From contig LSRX01000763.1 in the NCBI GenBank assembly GCA_001939145.1, forward strand, positions 178,233 to 242,232: 64,000 nt of DNA, given 5' to 3'. The stretch's first letter is position 1. Each line of letters starts with the position of its first letter. A program made the translations under genes and the position numbers. Shown here one piece after another: positions 1-10,060 of the stretch. The DNA comes from Symbiodinium microadriaticum. Taxonomy: Eukaryota; Sar; Dinophyceae; Suessiales; Symbiodiniaceae. The notes below the pieces were generated by a model. The model had not been told where the DNA came from, searched no databases, and saw nothing but the letters and a program-made list of their open reading frames with translations.

Positions 1-1212
1 GAGGGTTTCGGCCTCTGTTTTCTATCAGAGGTAGTGAATAAACTGAAAGCTTCACCACATTTCCATAAAGTCGGAACTCCGAAGTGCAGAAAGAAGCCGA
101 AGTGCTTGAAAACAGCTATTCCCTAGAGTTCGCATTATCATATGCCATAATGCCCCCCCCCCCCCAAAAAAAAAAAAAAAACACAACAACAACAACAACT
201 TGAACGGATTGAACTTCAGATGTGTCCTTAAATCCTAAAGCCAAGACCCCTAACCCTCGGTTTAGAGTTTAGGGTTGAGGGTTAACCCTAATTAAACCCT
301 AAACCCTCAAGCCTAAACCCTAATCCTAGAGCCTCTCCGGGCCCGAGGTTTGTAACGGCCGAGTCGCCTCTACTATAGACTAAGGGGTGTCGCAGGTTTG
401 AATATTCATAGGGCTCTAGAAGGTTTCAACAGGTTCAGGGAGGTTAGGGCTGTTTGAGACCATATATAGGGGCCTTCAAACACGAATCGGGTTTGCGGTC
501 TATCATACTACTCAAGTGGTGAGAATTAGTCAGACCGTTTTCGTAGGCGGGCGGGGAACAGGGCGCTCAAAGATGCGATAGGGTTCTCAACACAAGCTCT
601 GTAGACTCTCAGGCATATTCTTCAATTCAGGGTTCTGGGGTCTTCAGTCCTACAGACATACCCGGAATCCTACACTATTGAGGGTTTCGGGATAAACCAA
701 AATACGCCCTAAACCCTAGCACAGACCAACTGGGGGGGGGGGGGGTCCGAGCACACAAGGAAGGTTCCGCACAGGCATCACGACCCCCAACCCGAAACCC
801 CCAAGACTCTAAACCGTCAATCCCTATACCCGCCAATGCCTGCACCGTAGGAAATTCGTACACCAACCCACAACTCGCAACTCATGGCACACCAAGACTA
901 ATAAACGCTTTAAGCCCCAAACCCCACCATGAGTTGAAGCAGGAACCAGACAAGTTACGCTAACTCAGGGTACTGTTTCGGTATCGGTTTTGGGGCTGGT
1001 ACTCTTACTTACTGCGTCCCCTTGATCCTCCCAGACCTAAATAGCAGTACCTTAACCTACCAAACTCTCTCCTTTTTTGTAGGTTCTTGTTCTAAACCCT
1101 AACGGGGATATTATGGGGACCCTACAAAAGAGTAAGAACAAGTAGGTTCTGGTAGGTTTGAGGTAAACCCTAAACCCCTAAACCCTAAACCCTGAACCCT
1201 AAACCGCCTCAG
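1..1212. other. Gene-less heptamer-rich DNA
   Basis: No convincing coding island is seen. The stretch holds poly-C/poly-A at 153-181, CCCTAAA-type repeats at 245-330 and 1160-1205, and a G run near 732. The two strands of the heptamer alternate within a few hundred bases. This is probably intron or intergenic DNA. Confidence 0.6.
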
Positions 1213-1275
1213 TGGAGGAACCAGACAGAGCGCGCAGCTTTGCGAGAGCTCCTCTTCCAAGTCGCCTCACTGGAG
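1213..1275 (+). CDS. Exon island, helical peptide, unknown protein
   Basis: A 63-bp open stretch lies between CCTCAG and GTCTCC and reads in phase 0. The reading contains ERAALRELLFQVASLE, which is amphipathic and probably helical. CCCTAAA repeats precede it and TTTAGGG repeats follow, the arrangement seen at most exon islands here. No family is recognised. The splice sites are predicted by dinucleotides and the open frame only. Confidence 0.45.
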
Positions 1276-2651
1276 GTCTCCCTGTAGGGTTTATGGATTT
1301 AGGGGTTAGGGCTTAGTAAAGGTGTCTAGGGGTTTAGTAAAAGGGGTTTGGGGGTTTAGGGGTTATAGGGTTTAGTAAAGGGTTTTAGGGGTTTGGGGGT
1401 TAAGTTATGGGTTTACGGGGGTTTAGGGTTTAGGGGTTTCTGGGTTTGGGAGTTTAGGGTTTCGGGGCTTAGGTTCAATATGTATGGGTTCGTCACCGGG
1501 TCCGAGAGCCTACTGCAAGTATCAGGGGACGTAGGAGCTTAAAGGGTGTTTTAGACGACTTAGGGATGAGGGTTCAGGGTTTTAGGGTTTAGTGCTTGAG
1601 GCGAGTGTATGATTACGTATAGGGCTCCACACAGCAACTGCGGTGAGAGTGCAATGTTCGTGTTCTGGTGTGAAAATACTCGACCTCCATGCTGCTGCAT
1701 TTAGGCATAGTAGCTGGGTAGGCAATCCTTTGCTCTAAACCCTAAATCTGCAACATTTTCAGGTGGGTAGTTACCGTTATAGGAGCCTTATAGAAGGTCT
1801 ATATTTCTATATACCTTATAGAAGCCTTATAGATTCCCTATATACCCTAAACTCCCCACCCGTAGTTCCCTTTAACCAAACCTTAAATCCTAAGCCACAG
1901 GACCCGACCTCGTGCACAAACTTTAGTCCCCTTCTTGCGCCCGGGAAGCTGGCCACTGCGTAGCATCGACTCTTCTTTTAGGGTTTAGGTCTTAAGTTTT
2001 AGCTTTCGGGTTCTTCTTTTTTTTGGCGTTAGGTCTTAAGTTTTAGGGCCTTTTGGGTTAAGGGTTTAGGGATATGTTTTTCGGGTGCAGGTTCTCGGGC
2101 TTTTGCTTCTTCGTAAGTAGGGGGAATCTCCGAGAGGACTTAAAGAGAGGTTGACGTCAACGAACCAGCTACTTAGATAGGAATAATGCCCCCTCCTGCT
2201 TGCCATATCGTTCTACGTAGCGATGCTGCACGAAAAGAATCCCAGAACCGAATTTAAAACGGGCTAGGGCCCTGCGATTATGAGCTGGCAACCTACCTTC
2301 TGAGCCAAGAAGAAAGCCCCGTTTCCCGTTAACCGGGGTTTAGGGTGTAGGGTTCAGAGTTCAGGGTTTAGGGCGCGTGCCTTCTTAACTGGGCTTAGAA
2401 GGGTCGGAAGAGCCATGAGGGTGTTCCGAGGTTAGGGTTTGGGGAGACCCGGCTCGCGAGTCAAGCTGAGCTTTTTTAAGGAAGTTGCTTTCCCTCACTG
2501 AGGGGTCTCTGCTAACACACACCAAACGCCCAAACGCCCTTCTTGTTAAAGGGCTAATTAATTAATATTCGAGTAATGTCTCAGGGAGAAGGTTTAAAGG
2601 ATCGTGTCTGGTTTCCTGAAAACACGACCACGAAAGAAATTAAGACCCCGC
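1276..2651. other. Gene-less stretch with G-rich heptamers
   Basis: TTTAGGG-type repeats dominate 1285-1480 and recur at 1975-2080 and 2335-2440. One 95-bp-family element lies at 1763. Short open stretches near 1490 and 2200 are too weak to call as exons. Confidence 0.5.
1763..1865. repeat. 95-bp introner-like family, copy 1 (103 bp, diverged)
   Basis: It begins GTGGGTAGTTACCGTTATAG directly after TTTTCAG and ends CACCCGTAG. The same start, the internal CCTTATAGAAG repeats and the same end recur at 17096, 49100 and 54290, where the length is exactly 95 bp. It starts GT and ends AG, so it may be spliced. No clear flanking exon is visible for this copy. Confidence 0.6.
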
Positions 2652-2738
2652 ACTTCCGCTGCGCTCGGAATCCCGACCTTCAACACGTGGATGGATCAGG
2701 TCGATGCCGACTACGTGATTCAGAACCTGGTGCCACAG
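2652..2738 (+). CDS. Exon island, unknown protein
   Basis: The open stretch contains FNTWMDQVDADYVIQNLVPQ and is followed by GCCCACG, a possible GC donor. The left boundary is not clear. The base composition is even and not repeat-derived, and a (GT)n tract follows at 2760. No family is recognised. Confidence 0.4.
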
Positions 2739-2997
2739 GCCCACGGAGGTTTAGCGTTTTGTGTGTGTGTGTGTGTGTGGGAATATGTGGTATATGGGCT
2801 TTGTAACATGAGGCTTATTCTGGGGTCGGCGTCCTGGTAGTCAGGAACGTTCGGGTAGTGCTTCCTTTCAGCTTCCCTGATTTCTTCAAACTAGCATACG
2901 AGAGGCAATAATTTTCGGTGACAGAAGATCTTCAAATAAGCGTATTTCAACCACCATGGCAAACAATACGGGTCGGACGGCCAAGCATCATAAGCAT

Positions 2998-3215
2998 GAA
3001 GTACGGTGGCTGCTGCAACGGTGGCGGCGGCAATGGTGGGGGCGACGGCAGTGGTGGTAATCGTGTTGGCGTTCGTGCGGTTGCCGTTGCGGTTACGGTC
3101 GTGATGGGGATGCTGATGGCGATGGTCATGATTATGGTGATGGTGGTTCTAGTGGGCCTGCTTGTCGCCGCCGACGTCGTCGATGCTGTAGCGGTAGCAG
3201 TGGATCGATGGATGG
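2998..3215 (+). repeat. Three-base-periodic low-complexity tract (GNY-rich)
   Basis: Successive triplets are mostly G-N-pyrimidine or N-T-G (GGT, GGC, GTT, GTC, ATG), first glycine-coding and then valine/methionine-coding in one frame. The frame stays open for 110 codons, but the product would be simple sequence. Similar tracts with other triplets lie at 5990, 18250 and 28553. Confidence 0.6.
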
Positions 3216-3583
3216 TTAGGCGAGCATGCCAAGAGGAGACAGATGCATAGACCGGCAGGACGGGAACGACGAAGAGGTACTTGGGGTTACAAGTGGCTAT
3301 AAGTATAGATACATGTGTTATAAGTTATAACCCTTGTGACTGAGCCCCACGATCCTTAAAATGCTAAACGCTTAGGGATCCCTCATAGAACCTATTAAGG
3401 AACCGTTTGTACCCTGCTAGGCCTAAGTCCCGTGGTCTCTTCAGTAAGCCCCAAACCCTCAATCCCCGAGCCTTAAACCCTCCAGCCCTAAACCCTAAAC
3501 CCTTAACTGTAGTCCCGGGGTTTTAGGGTTTAGGGTTTAGGGTTTAGGGGGGCACTATTAATTCTTTTCTCAATGCTTTCCAG

Positions 3584-3620
3584 GTGCGGGTGCAGTTGGC
3601 GGAGCTGCGAAGGCGGTGGG
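3584..3620 (+). CDS. Micro-exon island
   Basis: A 37-bp stretch lies between TTCCAG and GTTGGG and reads VRVQLAELRRRW. It is a probable helical fragment, too short for a family call. A polypyrimidine run precedes the acceptor. Confidence 0.4.
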
Positions 3621-4076
3621 GTTGGGTCGAATGGGTTAGGGTATGGGGTTTACTATGAGGATCATGTATGAATCCAAATTTATTGATGCTATAGGGTCAG
3701 GGTTTCTTAATAAGGGTTTTTCCTTGATAGATTATAGGGTCTAGGTGCGTTTTAGGGTTTATAAGGGTATAAGGGCTTCTGGGGTGGGGTTCAGGGAATA
3801 TGGCTTAGGGCTTAGGGTTTAGAGTCTGTACGTAAGCGCTAGCTTGCTCTGGCGGCTTTGGAGCCGGAGTTCATCCGACATACCGGACCGACGAGCCTGC
3901 CGTAGTCAAGCAATCTTCTGTAAATCACGGTTTAGGGTGTAGGGTATTCTGTAAATTCCGTGCGTCCGAGCATTACGGGTTTAGGGCTTTGGGGTTTACT
4001 TGAATCATAACTGCTATGAGGGTCTTTGCTACAGTTTCAAAAACATTCAGTGCTACGATCATAGTATACAAGATAG

Positions 4077-4239
4077 GCCATGTGTCATTTCAATGAGGAA
4101 TATCCCGAAATCAAAGAAATGGGAGACCGCGTCGAGTTTACCGGATATTGTGCCCTCATGAAATTCTGAAGGCCCGAGCTCATCAACCTCTTCCAGGAAG
4201 CGGCAGAGGAGAAGAGCCTTTCGGCAAAGAAACATTGGG
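4077..4239 (+). CDS. Exon island interrupted by one in-frame TGA
   Basis: The reading begins after AGATAG and includes EYPEIKEMGDRVEFTGYCAL. It meets TGA at 4167-4169 and continues in the same frame with PELINLFQEAAEEKSLSAKK up to GTTTAGGG at 4240. Both halves look like real protein. This may be two exons, a decayed exon, a sequencing error or a read-through site. An AG at 4170-4171 would also allow a separate second exon starting at 4172. Confidence 0.45.
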
Positions 4240-4810
4240 GTTTAGGGTTTACGGTTTATAGGGTTTAGGGGTTTAGGGTTTAGGGTTTTGGGGTTTTGGG
4301 CGTTAGAAGAGTTCCGCAAATCTTGAGCTTGTTTCAGCCTCAAGCCCTACCCTAAACCCTGCTTGTTTCTTTGAAAGGCCTCTAGGATGTTTGTATGGTT
4401 CGGATGCCTGTCTCAAGGAAGGCAGGCAGACCATGGTTTAGGGTTTAAGTTTTGGGGGATGTTTAAGGGATTACATCCCCCCTTTCCAGACCCCCAAATA
4501 ACTTACCTTTCTAGGGCTCGTGATGACGATTGCAAAGGCTGTTGTTACAATAGCTATAATGACTTTGTTATATGATTCCTTGGTAGGTTTCTCGGGTGCA
4601 GGTAAGCCCTGCATCATACCCTCACGATTTGAGTTGACGGGCCCAAATCCTAAACTGCATAGACGCTAGATGACTCTACAAATATCCTACCGCAGCCCGC
4701 CAACACCTACTTTTTTAGGGGTCCCTATAGAATCTGTCGTAGGGTTTACATTCGGAACCTGCAGAGAGGTAGGTTATGGCAGTTTAAGGTAGTCGCAAAG
4801 CCTTGTTAAG

Positions 4811-4901
4811 GTGACCTCTCCGTTGCCGAGCTTCTGGCCGTGTTGCAGCGCAGCACCTTCTATCCGACTCTCAATGAGGCGCCTTCTCCATGGCTTCTTA
4901 G
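4811..4901 (+). CDS. Exon island, unknown protein
   Basis: It opens after GTTAAG and reads VAELLAVLQRSTFYPTLNEA, followed by a proline/tryptophan stretch. There is no GT donor, but GCATTAAC at 4901-4902 could be a GC donor. It is followed immediately by a perfect telomere-motif hairpin at 4907. Confidence 0.45.
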
Positions 4902-4906
4902 CATTA

Positions 4907-4988
4907 ACCCTAACCCTCCAGGTACCTACTACTAGAGCGTACTAGAGCCCCTAGGACACTAGAAAATAGGTACCTGGAGGGTTAGGGT
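4907..4988. repeat. Perfect 22-bp inverted repeat built on the telomere heptamer
   Basis: The left arm 4907-4928 (ACCCTAACCCTCCAGGTACC, then TA) is the exact reverse complement of the right arm 4967-4988, with a 38-bp loop. The arms include CCCTAACCC and GGTTAGGGT. It shows that heptamer runs here can form stem arms. Confidence 0.85.
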
Positions 4989-5470
4989 AAGGGTTTAGGG
5001 GTTAAGGGTTTGTAAGGGTGTTCAGGGTTAGGGTTTAGGGTAGAGTAGGCAACCTTTAACTTCTCTGCGGTGCTCTAACCCCCCATGAAACTTAGGGTTT
5101 AGGGCTTAGGGGTTTAGGGTTTAGGGCTTAGGGTTAAGCTTTGAGTTCCCGAGGATACTGGACAAGTAGGTCCTTTTGGCCCTCGCCCTTGTAGGCTTCG
5201 AGAGGCTGAACAGGTTTTTTGAGACAAGGTTGTGTAGGGTGTGATCGTGTAAACCCCTGACTAACCAAACCCCTATAGAGCCCTTAGAGGATCCCTTAAA
5301 GGAGCCCTTGAAGGAACCCTTATAGATCCCTTAAAGGGTGTGATCGTGTAAACCCCTGACTAACCAGACCCCCTTCTTCTGGGGCATTTACGAGGTATCG
5401 GAGCCTGGAATGAAACCTTCATGCTTTCACTATGGAGCCCCGTCGCCTCGTCCCTCAACTCATCCCAACA

Positions 5471-5581
5471 GTATAGGGGCCTTAATAAATTAGAATAGGG
5501 CTTTGGGGGCCCATTACTACTATAATTTGAATAAGGAACCCCCCCGAATAGTGTTGGTAATTATTTAGGCCCCTACAATAG
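5471..5581. repeat. Inverted-repeat family B, copy 1
   Basis: The left end GTATAGGGGCCTTAATAAAT pairs with the right end TAATTATTTAGGCCCCTAC. The family consensus ends are TGTAGGGGCCTTAATAATTA and its reverse complement, with a central TATAATTATAATAAGGAACC. Related copies lie at 12356, 16340, 17645, 18666 and 42293. It is MITE-like, with no coding capacity. Confidence 0.75.
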
Positions 5582-5706
5582 CAGTTTTCACTGCCTGCTC
5601 GGAGTTCTCAGCCTGAGTTCCCAACTCCTGCCCCTTCAGCTCCCTCAACCTCAACCCTCATTCCCTCAAGCTTGCTCTATACCCTCATGATCCCTATCTT
5701 CCTCCT

Positions 5707-5808
5707 GGTGATGATATAAATCCTCAGCATTGCCTTAAGGACCCTAAGCTATGGGAATTATGATAAATTCCTTATTGTGGGGTATTGCAGGATTTTTATC
5801 ATCAACCG
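5707..5808. repeat. Inverted-repeat family A, copy 1
   Basis: The ends are GGTGATGATATAAATCC and GGATTTTTATCATCAACC. The interior carries CTTAAGGACCCTAAGC and TGGGAATTATGATAAATTCC. Copies recur at 24055, 33402, 39222, 41830 and 50126, some inverted. It is MITE-like, about 100 bp. Confidence 0.8.
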
Positions 5809-5989
5809 TATTCTCTCAGTAAAAGCCTGACTCCCCGGTCCCGAGCCCCTGAAGCCAGATTCTAATCTTGCACCTCACATCCTGCTCTCCCAACCGCCAT
5901 CTCCGGTTCTCGATCCGCAAACCCGAAACCTCCAAGCACCAATCCATGAGGCCATGATAGGGAAAACATGGTTCTTGCCGTAGTCGCAA

Positions 5990-6190
5990 TACCAACACGA
6001 CGAATCACAGTCGCAATCATAGCAACAATAACTTGACAATAACCCTATTACGGTTACCACTGACAATGATAGCAATAATCGTAATCACAGAAATAATGGC
6101 AATAGTTATGGTAGCAACATTCACAATGGGAATAACACTATAGTCATCATAACCAGAATCGTAAGCAAAAAGCAGTTTCTAAACGTTGTA
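5990..6190. repeat. Three-base-periodic tract (RNY triplets)
   Basis: AAT, AAC, ATC, GTC, AGC and CAC triplets follow one another with strong purine-N-pyrimidine periodicity but no fixed repeat unit. It reads neither as protein nor as an ordinary microsatellite. It abuts the exon island at 6209. Confidence 0.5.
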
Positions 6191-6208
6191 GAAATGATAG
6201 AAACACAG

Positions 6209-6331
6209 GTCGTCGATGCCGTGGTCGAAGTTATCCCCGGTGCCAGCGCGCTGACCAACATGGAGGGGAAGCGCCTTGGGTCTGAAATCGCTGGCTTTCC
6301 ACACGCGGGCTCCAAGGTCTTGCGGTTCACG
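6209..6331 (+). CDS. Exon island, unknown protein
   Basis: It lies between AACACAG and GTGAAAAAG, phase 0, 41 codons. It reads VVDAVVEVIPGASALTNMEG and continues through a basic, glycine-containing stretch ending RFT. The composition is convincingly protein-like. The heptamers that follow (6408 on) are CCCTAAA, so this island departs from the usual polarity. Confidence 0.5.
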
Positions 6332-6559
6332 GTGAAAAAGGGCTTAGGGGCATTAGTGTCTAGGCTTGAGTATTTGGGTATTCGGTTATTAGGATCGGGT
6401 CTAACTAAACCCTAAACCCTAAACTAACCCTAAACTCTAGACATTTCCCCCCAAACTGAAGCACAAGATGCTCGAAAATTGACATGAGCTTCCGGGAGGC
6501 GCCCCGCGCGAGCCCTCAGTTGCAGGGCTTCTCATGAAAGGTTCCTTCGAGGGTTAGAG

Positions 6560-6720
6560 TCTAGGGTTTAGGGTTTAGGATGGTTTAGGGTTTTGGGAGG
6601 TTTAGGGTTTAGGATGGTTTAGGGTTTAGTGGGGTTTAGGGTTTGGTGTTTAGGGTTTGGGATGGTTTAGGGTCTCCGTCGCAGTTTAGGGTGTAGGGCG
6701 TAGGGTTTGGGGTTTGTTTT
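6560..6720. repeat. TTTAGGG-type repeat tract
   Basis: Near-continuous TTTAGGG variants in the form GGATGGTTTAGGG and GGGTTTAGGGTTT. They are degenerate, not a pure telomeric array. Confidence 0.8.
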
Positions 6721-6795
6721 TTTTTTAGGTCTTGGGGGGTGCAGGATTCACCCCCCAAAACAACGGTCTATAACGGTTACTGTAGCGGCTAAATT

Positions 6796-6897
6796 TAGGT
6801 AGTTCTCTAAAGAAGGATCCCTTTTTAGGTCCCCAAAATAGTACGGCCCCCTTATAAAACGGGCCCTAAGAGGGACCCTATTTTCGAAAACTACCCA
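6796..6897. repeat. Inverted-repeat family C, copy 1
   Basis: The left end GGTAGTTCTCTAAA pairs with the right end TTTTCGAAAACTACC, with internal GGATCCCTTTTTAGGTCCCC, AGTACGGCCCCCTTATAAAA and GAGGGACCCTA. Related elements lie at 8225, 8614, 16028, 30651, 30777 and 43311. Confidence 0.75.
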
Positions 6898-7220
6898 TAT
6901 AGGCGCCTGATGAGATTGGAAATAGGGGTTTAGGGCTTTAGGGCCTTAAAGGGTCTATCTGTAAACCCTTTCGTGATAAAACTTTGCGAAAGCGCTTTTA
7001 CCAGTACCTTCAACCCGAGAACCCTAATTCAACCCCAAGACCCTAAGCCCTCTAAAGCCTAAATCCTAAACCCTAATACCCCAAACCCTAAACCCTTATT
7101 CAACCCTAAACCCTAATCCTGGAGACCCCAAAGCCCAAGACTTTATAAACCCTACAAAAAGCCCAGTTAAAGTAAGACCTTATAAACCCTAGAAAGCCCA
7201 GTTAAAAGAGCAACCTCGAG

Positions 7221-7309
7221 GATGCTCTTGGATCGCATCTCCGTGTCGTTGCCCTACTTCCGCATCCTAGCGCCGCTCTTGCAGGCTCTTTGCGAGGGTG
7301 TCTACAGGG
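7221..7309 (+). CDS. Exon island, hydrophobic peptide
   Basis: It lies between CTCGAG and GTGTTGG. The reading MLLDRISVSLPYFRILAPLL continues with QALCEGVYR. It is hydrophobic enough for a buried or membrane-associated helix, but no family is recognised. An alternative frame is open too but less protein-like. Confidence 0.45.
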
Positions 7310-8572
7310 GTGTTGGGGCTGAATTAGGGCGTAAGGTTTTGAGCCTTCGATTTTGGGGAGGTTTAGGGTGAGCATTGGGACTTCTACAGGTCTTCTGAGT
7401 CTTCTGTGCTTGTTAGGGTTTCGTTCAGGTTGCTGCTGTATGGAGTTGTGGAAGCTGCTGCTCAGCTTCTTTGAGGCTTAGGACTGTGGGGCTGGTCTTT
7501 CTTCTTCGCTTGGGAGCCTGTTGGGTGTAGGTTCTGCAAACTGAGGCTCTCCCTCTAGGGATTACTTGCGACATGAAGGGTCCCTTTTTAAGTGAGCTCT
7601 AGGTGTGAAGGGCCCCTGTACTAGAGAAGCCCCTTGAAGATCACCGACAGCCCTTACAGAACCCATCCAGGAACCCCATTCTAATGCGCTAAGACCCTAA
7701 ACCCTAAACCCCTAATCCCTAACCCCTAGACCCTGAACCCTAAACCCTAAACCCCTACAAAGGCCTAAGCATCGGGATCACTGCCTCCAGGAGAGGGCAG
7801 AGTACTCACGCCGGGCGCGGGCACACCAGATCGCTGAGGATTCCCGAACCCCCAAGGATTAGGTTTTAAGTTTAGGGTGTAAGGGTTTAGGATTTAGGAT
7901 TTAGATTTAAGGTTTATGTTTTGGGTCTAGGGTTTAGGGTTCAAGTTTAGGGTTTAGGGATTAGGGTTTCAGGGTTTAGGGTAACCCAGAAATCCGGTTT
8001 GGCCTGCAGGTTTCTCGGGTTCGGCGTTGACGTGTAGGCTCCATTCCAGCCTTTCTTCCGCATTCCCAAACCCAACCCTAAAGAGTTTTAGAAGTTATAG
8101 GAGGTCTATATACCTTATACAAGCCTTGTAGAAGCCCTAAAGAGTTTAGGGTCTAGGGTTTAGGAAAAGAGGCTTGTGGAAAGAGCCCATCGGGGAGGAA
8201 TCTTCAGCCTCTTTCTGTCATGTGGGGGGGTTTTCCGAAATTAGGGGACCCTAACTCAGTACCCCAAATAGTAGGATCCTAGTTCTAAGGACCCCCCAAA
8301 TTAAGGTACCCCCTTATTGTAGGAAACTCCCGTGGCTTGACAAGCTTGAAGCTCAACTCCGGTGGGACCCGGGAGCCATTAACAGCAGAACTTGGAGCCA
8401 AAGAGCCCTAAACCCTAAGCCCTCCGTAACCCTAAACCCTAAGCCCTCTGCAACCCTAAACCCAAAGTCTGTAACCCTAAACCCTAAAGCCTATGAACCC
8501 TAAAGCCCAAACTCTGGAGCCTGAGCCCTAAACCCTAGCATGCAGGACCCTCCTTGCACCCTCAAATCACAG
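7310..8572. other. Gene-less heptamer-rich stretch
   Basis: CCCTAAA runs at 7690-7760 and 8400-8500; TTTAGGG runs at 7860-7985. A partial 95-bp-family fragment (GGTCTATATACCTTATACAAG type) lies at about 8080-8147 and a diverged family C relative at about 8225-8330. No exon island was found. Confidence 0.5.
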
Positions 8573-8613
8573 GGGTACATGGTTTCAAAGGATGAGCATT
8601 TCGAGTCGAATGG
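8573..8613 (+). CDS. Exon 1 of a three-exon stretch
   Basis: It opens after AATCACAG. In the frame that joins the next exon it reads WFQRMSISSRM and ends ATG-G before GTAGTTCTC. Spliced to 8732 it gives GAC-TGG without a stop. The donor is the first base of a family C inverted-repeat element. Confidence 0.45.
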
Positions 8614-8731
8614 GTAGTTCTCAAATTTAGCTTCCCGTTTTAGCTCCCCAATACAGTACGGAACATCTTTTTTTGAAACGGATCCCAAAAAGGGACCCTA
8701 ATTTAGGAAGCTACCCTAATGGAGAGTCCAG
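8614..8731 (+). repeat. Predicted intron carrying inverted-repeat family C, copy 2
   Basis: It starts GTAGTTCTCAAATTTAGC and the palindrome closes at 8716 with AGGAAGCTACCC, 15 bp before the acceptor TCCAG. It contains the family signatures AATACAGTACGG and AAAAAGGGACCCTAATTTAG. The element sits wholly inside a GT-AG intron and its left end supplies the donor. Confidence 0.5.
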
Positions 8732-8795
8732 ACTGGCAGCCATTCCTTGAAGCCGAGGAGACCCCCGCCCCGGGGCTCCCTGTGCCCCAAGCTGG
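8732..8795 (+). CDS. Exon 2 of the three-exon stretch, acidic/proline-rich
   Basis: It reads WQPFLEAEETPAPGLPVPQA, then GCT-GG before GTTCTGGG. Joining to 8976 gives GCT-GGC-AAG and keeps the frame open. No family is recognised. Confidence 0.55.
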
Positions 8796-8975
8796 GTTCT
8801 GGGTAAGGAACCTAATTCAAGCTACTGTTCTTTGGAAACCATATTAGGTACTGCAGAACCCTGCTACGGTAACAGGAAATTCATTTAAGCTGCTATTATT
8901 TGGAAGCCATATTACTGGTATGTACTATAGATCCCAATATGGTGACTTAAATAAAATCCCTTAACAAGAGCCCAG
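8796..8975 (+). repeat. Introner-like element with splice sites inside its terminal repeats (family F, copy 1)
   Basis: The 180-bp interval is flanked by GCTGG and C. The right end CCCTTAACAAGAGCCCAG is the near-exact reverse complement of the family's left end CTGGGTTCTTGTTAAGGG; this copy's own left end, GCTGGGTTCTGGGTAAGG, is somewhat diverged. The intron begins at the GT and stops at the CAG within those repeats. Internally the motifs TTTGGAAACCATATTA and GGTACTG occur twice in diverged form, so it may be a duplicated core. Relatives lie at 39642, 41539 and, diverged, 32276. Confidence 0.6.
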
Positions 8976-9037
8976 CAAGCCATGCACTCCTGAAGCCCAA
9001 AGCTGTGGACACGGATCAATCCTGGGCATGGTCTGGG
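8976..9037 (+). CDS. Exon 3 of the three-exon stretch
   Basis: It continues the frame from 8795 and reads KPCTPEAQSCGHGSILGMVW, ending before GTTTTATAGGG. The TTTAGGG-rich intron start that follows has the usual polarity. Confidence 0.5.
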
Positions 9038-9058
9038 GTTTTATAGGGTTTGGTCAGA

Positions 9059-9195
9059 GTCTCGAGGTTTTTGGGGTTTGGGGATTTAGGGTTTAGGGTT
9101 TAGGGGTTTAGGGTTTAGGGTTTTAGGGGTTTAGGGTTTAGGGTTTAGGGGTTTAGGGTTTTAGGGGTTTAGGGGTTTAGGGTTTGGGCTTAACC
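9059..9195. repeat. Dense TTTAGGG tract
   Basis: About 15 heptamer or octamer units (TTTAGGG, TTTAGGGG) lie in one orientation, with G-quadruplex potential on the plus strand. It follows the donor at 9038. Confidence 0.85.
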
Positions 9196-9624
9196 TTCAG
9201 GAGTTTTATGTCTAGGGTTTGGTTACGGCATATTCCTAGGCAATTGCCCGGTTCCTACAGATTTTCAAAATTTTTTCCCCACTTAACAGGTATTGCTCTC
9301 AGGGCAAAACCTCTTAGTAGCTGAACTACTACACTTTAAACTTTTTGGGATAATACTTGTTTTATACTTATGAACTCCGCAACTAAGACCTCAAAAAGCT
9401 GGGACATTGAAACCGGAAGAGTAATGCTTGGAGTGCCCATGCCTCTAAGGTTCCAACTTTCGGGACTGCGTATCACGGTTCGGTCGTCCGTGTGTTTGTT
9501 AGATTTTCGGGTTTCGGGTTCTCTAGGCCTTGCGAACATCATTGAGCTAGGTTTGCATCTGCGATGTATTCCAAAACATGCTGGCTTTTAGTTATTCCGT
9601 GCATGTATAGAGAAGAGCCTGTAC
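9196..9624. other. No supported gene
   Basis: Mostly unique sequence. A 9370-9591 frame is open on the plus strand, but it is not clearly protein-like and has no splice context. No repeat family was recognised here. Confidence 0.4.
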
Positions 9625-9627
9625 GCA

Positions 9628-9665
<38 letters not shown>

Positions 9666-9704
9666 TTTTCACATACAGATACATATGCATACGCGTATAC
9701 ATAA

Positions 9705-9735
<31 letters not shown>

Positions 9736-9822
9736 CATACATACATACATACATACATACATACATACATACATACATAGTGTATATGTATATGATTTAC
9801 AGATACAGATACAGATACAGAT

Positions 9823-9853
<31 letters not shown>

Positions 9854-10060
9854 ATACACATATGCGTGTGCATGTACGTACATACATACATACATACATA
9901 CATACATACATACACACATACATGCATACATACATATATACGTACGTATATACATACATACGTACATACATACATATACCCATGTGCGCATATGTACGTA
10001 CATACATATATACGTTTCTACATGCATGCATCTGTACATATATACAAATTCATACATCTA
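9628..10060. repeat. Compound microsatellite cluster
   Basis: In order: (AT)n to 9662, a T run, (CA)n at 9705, (TA)n, (CATA)n at 9735-9779, four GATACA units near 9800, (CA)n, (TA)n, then interrupted (CATA)n to about 9980 and variants to 10060. Frames through it give only Tyr/Met/Cys/Val or Thr/His/Ile strings. Confidence 0.95.

Noticed and set aside
2918-3250. A 110-codon Gly-then-Val/Met-rich frame
   Set aside because: The composition follows the three-base-periodic tract and has no protein-like variety; kept as a repeat.
1-9200. True telomere at the left edge
   Set aside because: The heptamers are degenerate, short and in both orientations, with exon islands between them, unlike a terminal array.
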